Origin: Brumicola pallidula DSM 14239 = ACAM 615
Lineage (GTDB): Bacteria > Pseudomonadota > Gammaproteobacteria > Enterobacterales > Alteromonadaceae
DNA: 64,000 nt
Reading direction: 5' to 3'
Assembly: GCF_000428905.1 (NCBI RefSeq)
Contig: NZ_AUAV01000025.1
Location: 28,470 to 92,469, forward strand
The notes beneath the pieces were generated by a model. The model ran no database searches, was not told the DNA's origin, and worked only from the letters and a program-made list of their open reading frames with translations. Both the position numbers and the translations under genes were made by a program. Shown in pieces: positions 37,790 through 46,572 of this stretch; position 1 is the first letter of the stretch; each line of letters opens with the position of its first letter.

Positions 37790-38308
37790 TTAAAACGCGC
37801 TGGTATCTTGAAATAAACCTACTTTTAAGCCTTTAGCCACGTAAATGACCTTACCATCCACTGATACAGTGCCGTCAGCCAAGCCCATGAACAAACGACG
37901 CTTAACAACTCGCTTAAGGTTTATTTCATAAGTGACTTTTTTCGCTGTTGGCAGGATCTGTCCAGTAAATTTCACTTCACCGACACCCAGTGCACGACCT
38001 TTTCCTGGGCCACCTGACCATCCAAGGAAAAACCCGACTAATTGCCACATTGCATCCAATCCTAAACAACCAGGCATAACCGGGTCACCAGGGAAGTGGC
38101 AATCAAAGAACCAAAGATCGGGGGTAATATCTAGTTCTGCAATGATATGTCCTTTATCAAACTCACCACCGTCCTCTGTTATTTTTACAATCCTATCCAT
38201 CATTAACATATTTGGCGCAGGAAGTTGACTATTGCCAGCTCCAAACATTTCGCCGGTACTGCATTTTAAGAGATCATCTCTATTAAATTCTGATTTTCTA
38301 TTTGTCAT
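37790..38308 (-). CDS. fabA: 3-hydroxydecanoyl-ACP dehydratase/isomerase FabA
   Basis: Dehydratase and trans-2/cis-3 isomerase that opens the anaerobic unsaturated fatty acid route. Near-identical core to E. coli Fab[31 protein letters not shown] (catalytic His and, further on, Asp in GLDAMWQ), [14 protein letters not shown], and the C-terminus [10 protein letters not shown] chose the ATG at 38308 (172 residues, the same as E. coli); a start at 38317 would add three residues. It is transcribed toward rmf. A palindrome lies 40 bp upstream and may be an operator. Confidence 0.97.
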   Translation of the reverse strand: MTNRKSEFNRDDLLKCSTGEMFGAGNSQLPAPNMLMMDRIVKITEDGGEFDKGHIIAELDITPDLWFFDCHFPGDPVMPGCLGLDAMWQLVGFFLGWSGGPGKGRALGVGEVKFTGQILPTAKKVTYEINLKRVVKRRLFMGLADGTVSVDGKVIYVAKGLKVGLFQDTSAF

Positions 38309-38350
38309 ATTACACACTAGTTTTCCATAAGAGTGCGTAATTTAACGAAC

Positions 38351-38369
38351 AGTTGTAAGCTAAACAACT
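38351..38369. promoter_or_regulatory. Palindrome in the fabA upstream region
   Basis: Inverted repeat AGTTGT-N7-ACAACT, 43 bp upstream of fabA, with GAACAGTT occurring twice around it (38348-38355 and 38372-38379). The position fits an operator for a fatty-acid regulator, but the sequence does not match a FabR or FadR consensus I can recall. Confidence 0.35.
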
Positions 38370-38423
38370 CTGAACAGTTAATTTTGCTAAAAAAAGTCAG
38401 TTTTTTGCAGTACACTGGTCAAA

Positions 38424-38768
38424 ATGAATGTTTTTAAACCAAAATATGAGCAAATGAAGAATCCAAAAAAATCAGCAAATGCAGAAAAGCAACGGCGTTT
38501 TCGAGAAAAACAAAAATCGTTAGGCAAAAAAATGGTTCGAGGCTATGTCACAGCTGCCGCGATGGAAAACTATAAAGAAATAGTGGCGAAAACTGGCTGG
38601 ACAGATAGTGATGTTCTATCTAATTCGTTACGCATAACCTTTGCGGCGTATAAGAATGGGCAGATTAGACTCCTAAACCAATGGTTAACAGAACAAGATC
38701 AAAAGAAACGTGCGCTTATTTTGAAACAGGCTGAACAAGCAAAAAATAAAGAAAGTGATGATCAATAG
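38424..38768 (+). CDS. Small basic protein, possibly DNA-binding
   Basis: 114 residues (or 104 if the ATG at 38454 is used, which has GAGC upstream). The N-terminal part is Lys/Arg-rich (KQRRFREKQKSLGKKM), followed by a short strand-like VRGYVTAAAMENYKEI and helices, a layout seen in ribbon-helix-helix-like proteins. I do not recognise the family with certainty. It is divergent from fabA and convergent with the photolyase-family gene. Confidence 0.55.
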   Translation: MNVFKPKYEQMKNPKKSANAEKQRRFREKQKSLGKKMVRGYVTAAAMENYKEIVAKTGWTDSDVLSNSLRITFAAYKNGQIRLLNQWLTEQDQKKRALILKQAEQAKNKESDDQ

Positions 38769-38790
38769 AAAAAATGACGAGTGAGCAAGA

Positions 38791-40263
38791 CTAGCTCGTG
38801 TGTATTTTCAAAATTCTTGCCGCTTCTTTTTTCACGGTGGGCTTGGATTTATAGGACCACATTCTGTCTCGCGCTTCGCTTGCCGCTTTTTCAACGTCAA
38901 TAATAGGGGAGTAATAGTCTCTTTCACAATTGAAGTCGTACATTGCTTCCTCCATCGGTGTCATTACCCAAGGTTGATGAATGATAGGATTAGGCAATGA
39001 TGTCAGTTGTGGCAGCCATTTTTTAATAAAGATACCTTCTGAGTCCTTATCAATCGACTGCTTTACAGGATTATATATGCGCAGGGTGTTGATACCGGTT
39101 ACTCCTGCTTGCATTTGAAATTGTGGATAATGAATACCGGGTTCAAAATCTAAAAATTGTGCAGCTAAAAAACTGGCTCCTCTGCGCCAGTCGATGTTTA
39201 GGTGGTGACATAGAAAGCTAACTACCATAGCTCTCATTCTGAAATTAATATACCCAGTTTTTACCACCGCTCTCATGCAGGCATCCACTATTGGCACGCC
39301 CGTGCAGCCACTTTTCCACGCGGCTAACCTTGTTTCTCCTTCGGCGCCCCCGCAATATGGGAAATCAAGATACGCTTTGTTAATAGGACGGAATTGCATA
39401 GCTGATTCTGTTTCAAATTTCTGAATAAAGTGACAATGCCAATGCAGCCTGGACTGAAACGCCACAATGGATCGGGTCCAACCTGGACGGTCGCTTTGGG
39501 ATAAGCTAAATTGATAAACCTGCTTTAATGAGATATTGCCCCATGCTAGGTAGGGTGATAGCCGACTGCAGGTTTTTCGTGAAACCGTGGGGTCGCCAAT
39601 ATTACCGAAATAGGCTTTTCCTCTTTCTTTAAAAAAATGCTTTAAGGTGTACCACGCTCTTTTTTCACCTCCCAGTTGCATGTTTACATCTAGTTCCTTC
39701 CACTTTTCAGGAATAGTCCACATGCAATCCTCATACATTTCTTGGTGTAGATTTGAAACCCACTCTGTATTGCTTAGTTCGGGGTGGGTAGGCGTGGCCA
39801 AAATTCTAGCATTCCATTGTTTTGGCCAATTTTTACGATGATTGAGAGGCCTATGCACGGCGCCTTGCGCAACTTCAGTCCATTTAACCTTATGCGAACG
39901 ACACCAAGCTAAAACATCTTTGTCACGCACGTAGGTGTGCTCTAAGCCAACTTCTTCGTGACTAACAATATGCTTAATGCTGTAAATTTCAAGCAGCTTT
40001 GATAATACATCAACCGCATTCCCGAAGAGGATTGAAATAGAGGCATTGAATTGTGCCAATTGTTCATTGAGGTCTGTTATCGACTGAAATATAAAACGCC
40101 AATGTCGAATGTCCATATGCGGGTCTTCTATCATCAGAGGTTCGACGATATAGATTAATGCCAAGGGCGTTTTTTGCTCACTTGCTATTTTCAACGCATC
40201 ATTGTCGCGTAAGCGCAGATCGCGTTTAAACCACATAACAGTTAAGGCTTGTTTGTTAGTCAT
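38791..40263 (-). CDS. Atypical cryptochrome/photolyase family protein
   Basis: 490 residues from the ATG at 40263, which overlaps the stop of the DASH gene as ATGA. The N-terminal domain (VMWFKRDLRLRDNDAL) and the C-terminal FAD domain (RAYFGN..PTVSRKTCSRLSPYLAWGN-like, CMRAVVKTGY, RMRAMVVSF) mark the photolyase/cryptochrome superfamily. The normally conserved N-x-G-x-W-Q-W near FAD is replaced by HYPQFQM (about 378-384), so active-site chemistry should differ from canonical CPD photolyases. Forms like this are known in other marine bacteria as FAD-binding domain or DASH-related proteins; function is not settled. It may be a light sensor or a photolyase with different substrate. Confidence 0.85.
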   Translation of the reverse strand: MTNKQALTVMWFKRDLRLRDNDALKIASEQKTPLALIYIVEPLMIEDPHMDIRHWRFIFQSITDLNEQLAQFNASISILFGNAVDVLSKLLEIYSIKHIVSHEEVGLEHTYVRDKDVLAWCRSHKVKWTEVAQGAVHRPLNHRKNWPKQWNARILATPTHPELSNTEWVSNLHQEMYEDCMWTIPEKWKELDVNMQLGGEKRAWYTLKHFFKERGKAYFGNIGDPTVSRKTCSRLSPYLAWGNISLKQVYQFSLSQSDRPGWTRSIVAFQSRLHWHCHFIQKFETESAMQFRPINKAYLDFPYCGGAEGETRLAAWKSGCTGVPIVDACMRAVVKTGYINFRMRAMVVSFLCHHLNIDWRRGASFLAAQFLDFEPGIHYPQFQMQAGVTGINTLRIYNPVKQSIDKDSEGIFIKKWLPQLTSLPNPIIHQPWVMTPMEEAMYDFNCERDYYSPIIDVEKAASEARDRMWSYKSKPTVKKEAARILKIHTS

Positions 40264-41579
40264 GTTGCGGCTTCGTTCATCCATTGCGTGATAAATTTAT
40301 TATCGGGATCGTAAGTTGCCGCTTGTTTTTGTAAGTTGAATTGTCTGTGTCCTCTGGGATCAGCGCCGACGCCGCCAAGATACTGCCAATTCCCCCAGTT
40401 GCTAGCGACGTCAAAATCAATCAGTTGATACTCAAAATACTTTGCACCGTAACGCCAATCTTGACCTAGTTCATGCACAAAACAACTCGCGACTAGCTGT
40501 CTGCCTCGATTAGACATATAGCCGGTTTTTAATAATTGACGCATACACGCATCAACGATCGGATAGCCCGTTTGCCCCTGTTGCCACTGTACAAATGTTT
40601 TACGATCAAAATTGCTTGGACGAACTAGCCGTTGAACACCCGACGCTGCAAAAAGACGATTACCGTGCACATAATGCTGCCAATGAAAAAATTCTCGCCA
40701 TAGCAACTCAAAAAACAACCAATATGTTGACTCATTTTTTACTCGCTCGGATTCATATCGACATAGTTCAGCATAAATTTGCCTCGGACTGATACAACCG
40801 AGTGCTAACCAAGCTGAAAATTTACTAGAGAAGTCCCATCCATCAAGTCCATTTCTGGTCTCTTTGTAACGACTGATATGGTCCGTACTCCACAGATAAT
40901 GAGTGAGTTGTTGGTGCGCATCATTTTCTCCGCCAGATAGTCTTTGATAATGATTAACACTTACCAACAAACTGTCTAAATCCATTACGTTTTCTATCGT
41001 AAATAAATCAGGTATGGAAGGAAGCGCATTGAGGACGGGATTTATGGCTTGTACTTCACAATACTTCTCAACTTTTTTTCGAAACGGAGAAAAAGTATTA
41101 GGCATATTTTCAATAGAGAATGGAAATTGCGAAACGTTGAACAGGGTGGATGAGTTGACTTGAATGAATTCAATATTGAGACCAGCTTCAATCACTAAAT
41201 CTTGGGTTTGCTGCCACTCTTTTCGTTCATTGAAACCACAGTGCCATTGTGCGCTGAGGTGAGTCACATTGAGTGCCTTGACAAGTGTCAGTATAGCCTC
41301 AACAGGATCTGCTTTATTTGTGGATAGGACGATTAAACGCTGGTTAAAATCGCTTAATGTGCTATTCAAATCGTGTAGTGTTTGATGTATGAAATTGAGT
41401 CTATGCTTGCCTATCGATTCTTTCTTGTGCAATTCATTGATGCTGTCTTGATTTGCCTCTGGCTGGTAAACATAAACACACACCAATTCATCAACTTGAG
41501 ATGCCAATTCAGCTAGGCTCGCGTTGTCTTGAATGCGTAAATCTTTCCTAAACCAATGTAATCCAACTTTTTTGCTCAT
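40260..41579 (-). CDS. DASH-type cryptochrome
   Basis: 439 residues. N-terminal GLHWFRKDLRIQDN and FAD-domain motifs (GWDFSSKFSAWLALGCISP, ELLWREFFHW, and SNWGNWQYLGGVGADPRG with RQFNLQKQAA) are diagnostic of cry-DASH. These enzymes repair cyclobutane dimers in single-stranded DNA or loops in vitro and may signal. The methenyl-folate/FAD cofactors are expected from family. It is the first gene of the minus-strand pair; the following gene starts in its stop codon. A palindrome lies 100-120 bp upstream between the two divergent operons. Confidence 0.94.
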   Translation of the reverse strand: MSKKVGLHWFRKDLRIQDNASLAELASQVDELVCVYVYQPEANQDSINELHKKESIGKHRLNFIHQTLHDLNSTLSDFNQRLIVLSTNKADPVEAILTLVKALNVTHLSAQWHCGFNERKEWQQTQDLVIEAGLNIEFIQVNSSTLFNVSQFPFSIENMPNTFSPFRKKVEKYCEVQAINPVLNALPSIPDLFTIENVMDLDSLLVSVNHYQRLSGGENDAHQQLTHYLWSTDHISRYKETRNGLDGWDFSSKFSAWLALGCISPRQIYAELCRYESERVKNESTYWLFFELLWREFFHWQHYVHGNRLFAASGVQRLVRPSNFDRKTFVQWQQGQTGYPIVDACMRQLLKTGYMSNRGRQLVASCFVHELGQDWRYGAKYFEYQLIDFDVASNWGNWQYLGGVGADPRGHRQFNLQKQAATYDPDNKFITQWMNEAAT

Positions 41580-41679
41580 TTATATTTTACTTCGATATTT
41601 ATTCTATATGTTAGCTACTTTGGATAGTGAGTTTTCGATCTATTTAAGGGAGTATGGTGTAAGATCAATACCAGTACAT

Positions 41680-41699
41680 TTAACCATTACGTTGGTTAA
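41680..41699. promoter_or_regulatory. Candidate operator between the divergent photolyase operons
   Basis: Perfect palindrome TTAACCA-N6-TGGTTAA in the 188-bp gap between the DASH gene (minus) and phrB (plus). Its location would let one regulator control both operons; no matching regulator gene is visible in the window. Confidence 0.4.
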
Positions 41700-41767
41700 C
41701 CCAGAGCATCTTTGCTTAAAAAATAGTTATGTAGACGCATAGCTATCACAATGGTAGGAATAAAACA

Positions 41768-43213
41768 TTGAGTTTGATGTCATCAAAAAAGATAATCGTC
41801 TGGTTTAGACAGGACTTACGCCTTACCGATAACCCAGCACTGAGCCTTGCCGTTGATAATGGCACTATCATTCCTGTTTTTATTCTCGATGATGATGCTC
41901 CTGAGAATGCGGCATTGGGTGGAGCAAGCCAGTGGTGGTTGCATCATTCACTATTATCACTGAGCAAATCGTTAAACACTAAGTTACTTATTCGTCGTGG
42001 TGAGCCTCTCGCAATTTTAATTGAGATAGCCGAGGCATTTTCGGCTGATTCTGTTATATGGAACCGATTATATGAACCTTGGCAGAGAGAACGCGACGAA
42101 AATATAAAAACTGTTTTAAAGAACCGTGGCATTGCCGCAAAAAGTCTCAATGGCTCACTATTATGGGAGCCTATGAGTGTCTTAAAGAAAGATGAAACTC
42201 CTTACAAGGTCTTTACGCCGTATTACCGCAAAGGCTGTTTAACTCGCCAAGCCCCTCGCTTCCCGATAGCAAGACCCAAGGAGATACAGATCGCAGATGG
42301 CGTTAACTTTTCTATGGACGCACTCACAAGTCTACAACTAATACCTAAAACTGAATGGTACAAAGATATTGAGGCGCAATGGCAACCAGGTGAGGAAGGG
42401 GCTGCGAATAGGTTACAGAGATTTATTAGTGAGGCGGCAACCAGTTATCAAGACGCCAGAAATATGCCCGCCGTAAAAGGAACTTCTTTGTTGTCGCCAC
42501 ACCTGCATTTTGGCGAAGTATCTCCTAATCAGGCATGGTACGCGATACAAGGCGCATTTGAAAACGCCTTCGACAATAAAGATCTAGATGTTTATCTCAG
42601 TGAACTGGGTTGGCGAGAATTTAGTTATTATTTGCTCTTTCACTGGCCAGAAATTCAACATAAGAATTTTAATGCCAAATTTGACTTCTTTCAATGGCGC
42701 TCCAGCCCTGATGATCTGAAAGCTTGGCAATTTGGCAACACAGGCGTTCCAATGATAGATGCAGGAATGCGAGAGTTGTATCAAACAGGATACATGCATA
42801 ACAGAGTAAGAATGGTGGTTGGCTCGTTCTTGGTTAAAAACCTGCTGATCGACTGGCGTGAAGGAGAGCGTTGGTTTTGGGACACTTTGCTTGACGCGGA
42901 TATGGCGAGTAACTCTGCGGGTTGGCAGTGGGTTGCCGGTTCGGGTGCGGATGCTGCGCCATTCTTTAGAATTTTCAATCCTATTTTACAGGGCGAAAAA
43001 TTTGACAAAGAGGGTGAATACGTTAAGAAATACTGCCCTGAACTAAAAAGGCTACCGAAACAATTTATTCATAAACCGTGGGAAGCGCCACCTGAGATAC
43101 TTAAGGCTTGTGGGGTAGAACTCGGTAAAAACTATCCGAATCCGATTGTTGATCTCAAGCTTTCTCGAAAAAGAGCGCTCGATGCGCTCGCTCAATTAAA
43201 GGTAATATCATGA
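41768..43213 (+). CDS. phrB: Deoxyribodipyrimidine photolyase (class I CPD photolyase)
   Basis: 481-residue light-driven repair enzyme that splits cyclobutane pyrimidine dimers. Motifs: IVWFRQDLRLTDNPAL at the N-terminus; SPHLHFGEVSP; ELGWREFSYYLLFHWP; NSAGWQWVAGSGADAAPFF with RIFNP following. The GWQW and GADAAP parts are intact, unlike in the gene at 38.8 kb. The TTG at 41768 is preferred, as AGGA lies eight bases upstream; the ATG at 41777 is too far. The stop overlaps the next start (ATGA). Confidence 0.95.
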   Translation: MSLMSSKKIIVWFRQDLRLTDNPALSLAVDNGTIIPVFILDDDAPENAALGGASQWWLHHSLLSLSKSLNTKLLIRRGEPLAILIEIAEAFSADSVIWNRLYEPWQRERDENIKTVLKNRGIAAKSLNGSLLWEPMSVLKKDETPYKVFTPYYRKGCLTRQAPRFPIARPKEIQIADGVNFSMDALTSLQLIPKTEWYKDIEAQWQPGEEGAANRLQRFISEAATSYQDARNMPAVKGTSLLSPHLHFGEVSPNQAWYAIQGAFENAFDNKDLDVYLSELGWREFSYYLLFHWPEIQHKNFNAKFDFFQWRSSPDDLKAWQFGNTGVPMIDAGMRELYQTGYMHNRVRMVVGSFLVKNLLIDWREGERWFWDTLLDADMASNSAGWQWVAGSGADAAPFFRIFNPILQGEKFDKEGEYVKKYCPELKRLPKQFIHKPWEAPPEILKACGVELGKNYPNPIVDLKLSRKRALDALAQLKVIS

Positions 43214-44748
43214 GTCAGTTGGTTGTAATCTTAGGTGACCATCTCAATACAAAAATCAGTTCGCTGGCTAACTTTAACAAAGAGACTGACAAGGTCTTGA
43301 TGTCAGAAGTAAAAGAAGAGGCCACTTATGTTAAGCATCACAAAAAAAAGATTGTTTTCGTTTTCAGTGCGATGCGCCATTTTTCGAATGAATTGCAGAA
43401 TCACGGATTTGCGACTATTTACGTCAAGTATGACGCAGCTGATAATCACGGATGTTTATTTGAACAAGTGAAGTACACGTGCTCACTACACACATTCAAG
43501 AGCATTACCATAATGCACCCGGGTGAATACCGGTTACTTGAAGAGGTGATGACTTGGGAGAGCAAGCTAAACATTACGGTTAATATTACACCTGATAATC
43601 GTTTTATTGCGACCCAAACATTCTTTAGTGATTGGGCTGATGGTCGTAAGCAATACCGCATGGAATTTTTTTATAGAGAAATGCGCAAACAAACAAATGT
43701 ACTAATGGATGACAAACAGCCCATGGGTGGAAAGTGGAATTACGATGCAGATAATCGTAAACCCTTTGGTAAAAACCCTGACATTCCTAGTCGAACATTA
43801 TTAGCCCCAGACGCAATCACAAATGAAGTTTTAACACTCGTAGAAACTCAATTCTCTGATCATTTCGGTGAGCTAAGTAATTTTGCTTTTGCCACAACTA
43901 GGGAAGGGGCTTTAGGTGTTTTATCAGAATTTATTAAAATCCGATTGGTAGATTATGGTCAGTATCAAGATGCGATGCTTGAAGGCAATCCTTGGCTATT
44001 TCATTCCCACATAGGCCTATATCTTAATACAGGCCTTTTAATGCCTTACGAAGTGATTCAGGCGGCGGAGGAAGCTTTTCTAAACGGCCATGTACCGATT
44101 AATTCGGCCGAAGGTTTCATTAGGCAAATTCTTGGCTGGCGAGAATACGTTCGCGGATTTTATTGGTATTTTATGCCAAGCTTAAAGGAAAATAATTATT
44201 TAGAAGCGAAAAGGGCATTACCCGACTTTTACTGGACAGGCAAAACACGAATGAACTGTTTGTCACAGTGCGTCAATGATACAAAAGAGCATGCCTACGC
44301 TCATCATATTCAACGCCTGATGGTACTTGGTAACTTTGCATTATTAACCGGTATTGAACCAAAGGCGATTAATGAGTGGTACTTAGTGGTTTATGCTGAC
44401 GCTTATGAGTGGGTTGAACTGCCAAACGTCAGTAGTATGGTGCTTTTTGCTGACGCTGGGAATTTAGCAAGTAAACCATATGCAGCGAGCGGTTCTTACA
44501 TTAACAAGATGTCTAATTACTGTAAGAGTTGCGACTATAGCGTTAAAGAAAAAACGGGCACACAGGCGTGTCCGTTTAACTATTTGTATTGGCACTTTTT
44601 ACATCGCCACCAAGACAAACTGAGAAGTAATCCAAGAATGGGCATGATCTATAGCACGATGTCGAAGATGGATCAGACTAAGTTTAATCATATGCTAGAC
44701 GATGCCGACACATTTCTGCTTAAATTAGAAAATAATGAAGAAATCTGA
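43210..44748 (+). CDS. Iron-sulfur bacterial cryptochrome/(6-4) photolyase family protein (FeS-BCP, PhrB-Agrobacterium type)
   Basis: 512 residues. The N-terminus [16 protein letters not shown] and segments [28 protein letters not shown] and [15 protein letters not shown] define the cryptochrome/photolyase-related family with a 4Fe-4S cluster. Four cysteines at 350, 438, 441 and 454 fit the cluster ligands; these are the same numbers as I recall for Agrobacterium PhrB. That enzyme repairs (6-4) photoproducts and carries a lumazine antenna; activity here is inferred. It is coupled to phrB, so CPD and (6-4) repair are co-expressed, and its end overlaps a DUF2256 gene. Confidence 0.93.
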   Translation: MSQLVVILGDHLNTKISSLANFNKETDKVLMSEVKEEATYVKHHKKKIVFVFSAMRHFSNELQNHGFATIYVKYDAADNHGCLFEQVKYTCSLHTFKSITIMHPGEYRLLEEVMTWESKLNITVNITPDNRFIATQTFFSDWADGRKQYRMEFFYREMRKQTNVLMDDKQPMGGKWNYDADNRKPFGKNPDIPSRTLLAPDAITNEVLTLVETQFSDHFGELSNFAFATTREGALGVLSEFIKIRLVDYGQYQDAMLEGNPWLFHSHIGLYLNTGLLMPYEVIQAAEEAFLNGHVPINSAEGFIRQILGWREYVRGFYWYFMPSLKENNYLEAKRALPDFYWTGKTRMNCLSQCVNDTKEHAYAHHIQRLMVLGNFALLTGIEPKAINEWYLVVYADAYEWVELPNVSSMVLFADAGNLASKPYAASGSYINKMSNYCKSCDYSVKEKTGTQACPFNYLYWHFLHRHQDKLRSNPRMGMIYSTMSKMDQTKFNHMLDDADTFLLKLENNEEI

Positions 44749-44863
44749 CCTTCCTAGTAAAATGTGCCCAGTGTGTAACCGGCCTTTTAATTGGCGCAAA
44801 AAATGGGAAAAAAACTGGGCCGAAGTAAAGTATTGTTCAAAGCGCTGCGCATCCAACAAGTAA
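44735..44863 (+). CDS. DUF2256 small zinc-ribbon-like protein
   Basis: A 42-residue protein that starts inside the end of the photolyase-family gene (14-bp overlap). It has the DUF2256 pattern [18 protein letters not shown] followed by a YCSKRC pair: four Cys in two CxxC or CxxxC pairs, probably binding zinc, and a Lys/Trp-rich centre. The family is frequently encoded beside FeS-type cryptochrome/photolyase genes; its role is unknown. It ends 2 bp before the DUF3307 gene stop on the other strand. Confidence 0.85.
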   Translation: MKKSDLPSKMCPVCNRPFNWRKKWEKNWAEVKYCSKRCASNK

Positions 44864-44864
44864 C

Positions 44865-45608
44865 TTATAGCGTCGTCAACAAGTAATCGGCGAGTTTGCC
44901 TATAGCAATACCGAAACTAAAGCTGAATAAGGTCCCCAACATAATATATTCAGTTAGTTTTCTATCGCTTTGACGACGCATATCACCAAACCTGAAGACA
45001 CTTTTTGCAGCTAACAAAAAACCGACGCCGACAAACTGCCCAAGTAAAATAAAGGTCGCAATTAAACCGCGCTCGAAATATCCAATTAACTCGCCAGCTG
45101 AAGCAAGTCCCTCATTGGCTTTTTCTGGTTCATTGAATTGGTCTGTATATTTGGTTAACGATAGTGTGATAATTAGTGATACCGGCTTGCATAGGAATAA
45201 ATACAAACCCACTAACATCAGCGTTTTGACGTCAAAAAAATGATGTATCTCAAACAGGACTGCTTCAACACTTAACCCACTTAGCCAAATCGATATACCG
45301 GTAATAAAAATAAGATGACCTACTTGATCAATCAAAAAATACTTTAATACGAAAACCCGATACGTTTTCCAAATATCAATAATATAATGACTGCTAATAA
45401 TGACAATTAAGGCTGTTAGTGCCTTATAATCTAGTGGGATCCCGCTGATTATGATTGCAATACTAGTGAGCGCTAAATGCACAAGCATGTGCTTAAAAAG
45501 GCCGATTGAACCTTCCTTATTCTTAACTTTACACATGATCCAACTGTGTTTTTGTAAATAAAAGTCAGCAATAAAGTGAACAACAAGCAGCAAGAAAAAG
45601 AGTTTCAT
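44865..45608 (-). CDS. DUF3307 family membrane protein
   Basis: About 247 residues with some seven hydrophobic segments. The N-terminus VVHFIADFYLQKHSWIMCK matches DUF3307 (pattern H-x-IADF-LQ). I use the ATG at 45608, overlapping the SatD-like stop as ATGA; a start at 45626 adds six residues. DUF3307 and SatD-like genes often occur as a pair in bacteria; the function is not known. The pair suggests a regulator-like cytosolic protein acting with a membrane partner. Confidence 0.8.
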   Translation of the reverse strand: MKLFFLLLVVHFIADFYLQKHSWIMCKVKNKEGSIGLFKHMLVHLALTSIAIIISGIPLDYKALTALIVIISSHYIIDIWKTYRVFVLKYFLIDQVGHLIFITGISIWLSGLSVEAVLFEIHHFFDVKTLMLVGLYLFLCKPVSLIITLSLTKYTDQFNEPEKANEGLASAGELIGYFERGLIATFILLGQFVGVGFLLAAKSVFRFGDMRRQSDRKLTEYIMLGTLFSFSFGIAIGKLADYLLTTL

Positions 45609-46255
45609 TTTTGTGTTCCTAAACAAGTGTCACGATAGCCTGCTAAGTAAGCTTTAACTAATTCAGCGCCACTGCGCTTTAAATGTGCGGCGATATTTTG
45701 TCGAGTCATATTCATATGGTCAGCGATACTTTGTTGTTCCGGGAAATCGAAGTCGATGTAATAATATAGTACTTCGGCTTGTTTTTCTGTTAAACCATTC
45801 AGCAAATGACGCAAAAATAAGGTAGCAACCGTCAAGTCTGTTGACCAGAGTTCAGTCCCAAAGTTTAGGACCAGATCGCCCCTGGTTGCTTTATCAAATG
45901 ATCTACCAGATAAAATGAAGGCTTCTCCAAGAGAACTACTCAGGTTTTTGGATGTTTGTTCAACACTACCAATGGCCAATGATTGGGTTAATTTAATCGA
46001 TGGGCAATCAATACCTGATTGCAGATAGAGTCGCAATGAGAGCGTTGACGTCATTGCATCGTTAATGTTTGTATAAAGTACTTGAAAACTATCTCCTCTA
46101 AATATTTCAGACTTACACTGGTAACGTACCTCATGCGATTTTAGCAACTGTTGAAGGGTTTTCATTACGCAAGCATATGCTTTTGCCTCTAGTTTGGTCG
46201 AGTGAACGATGTCGGTGGTTAAAACAGCATATTGTTTTTGTGCCTTATCCGTCAT
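45605..46255 (-). CDS. SatD family protein with C-terminal helix-turn-helix
   Basis: 216 residues. The N-terminal part (AVLTTDIVHST, then a nucleotide-cyclase-like fold with EIFRGDSFQVLY) fits the SatD family; the C-terminal part (LTEKQAEVLYYY..PEQQSIADHMNMTRQNIAAHLKRSG) looks like a sigma-70 region 4-type HTH. So it is likely a DNA-binding regulator. It starts 60 bp downstream of a strong palindrome that could be its own operator. It is co-translated with the DUF3307 membrane gene. Confidence 0.75.
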   Translation of the reverse strand: MTDKAQKQYAVLTTDIVHSTKLEAKAYACVMKTLQQLLKSHEVRYQCKSEIFRGDSFQVLYTNINDAMTSTLSLRLYLQSGIDCPSIKLTQSLAIGSVEQTSKNLSSSLGEAFILSGRSFDKATRGDLVLNFGTELWSTDLTVATLFLRHLLNGLTEKQAEVLYYYIDFDFPEQQSIADHMNMTRQNIAAHLKRSGAELVKAYLAGYRDTCLGTQK

Positions 46256-46572
46256 AAGAAGCCCTTCAAGTAGTTAAATTAATGAAATATACAATGAATG
46301 CCACAACTGTAAATGCAAACGATTATGTTTGCAAATATAAATTGCAACTATATCTATTTGCTATTAATGAAAGCAATTAAATATATTTGCAATATTAATA
46401 AGTAATGAGTTATTCAACTGTTTTTAACACCGCTTGTATTTTAATTTGAACTTGCAAGTCGATATTAGTATCTTATAGCGCTGGTACTGCCTCTTAAAAA
46501 TCGTTGCGTTTTTTACCAATACAACGCAATGATAAATATAAAAAAGTTAACCATGCTAAAAGGACAAACTAA
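46256..46572. other. 317-bp AT-rich divergent promoter region with palindrome
   Basis: This gap separates the SatD-like gene (minus) from the S9 peptidase gene (plus). It holds no gene. It is extremely AT-rich and contains the palindrome at 46314-46333 and repeated TTTGCA or TTGCAA words (for example near 46341 and 46388). Confidence 0.6.
46314..46333. promoter_or_regulatory. Palindromic candidate operator TGCAAAC-N6-GTTTGCA
   Basis: Perfect 7-bp arms separated by GATTAT, centred about 70 bp upstream of the SatD-like start. Half-site-like TTGCAA words recur downstream in the same gap. The arrangement fits a dimeric HTH regulator, perhaps the SatD-like protein itself. Confidence 0.45.

Noticed and set aside
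41533..41742. Small plus-strand open frame between the DASH gene and phrB
   Set aside because: It begins inside the DASH gene on the other strand, has no ribosome site and covers the promoter region with the palindrome.
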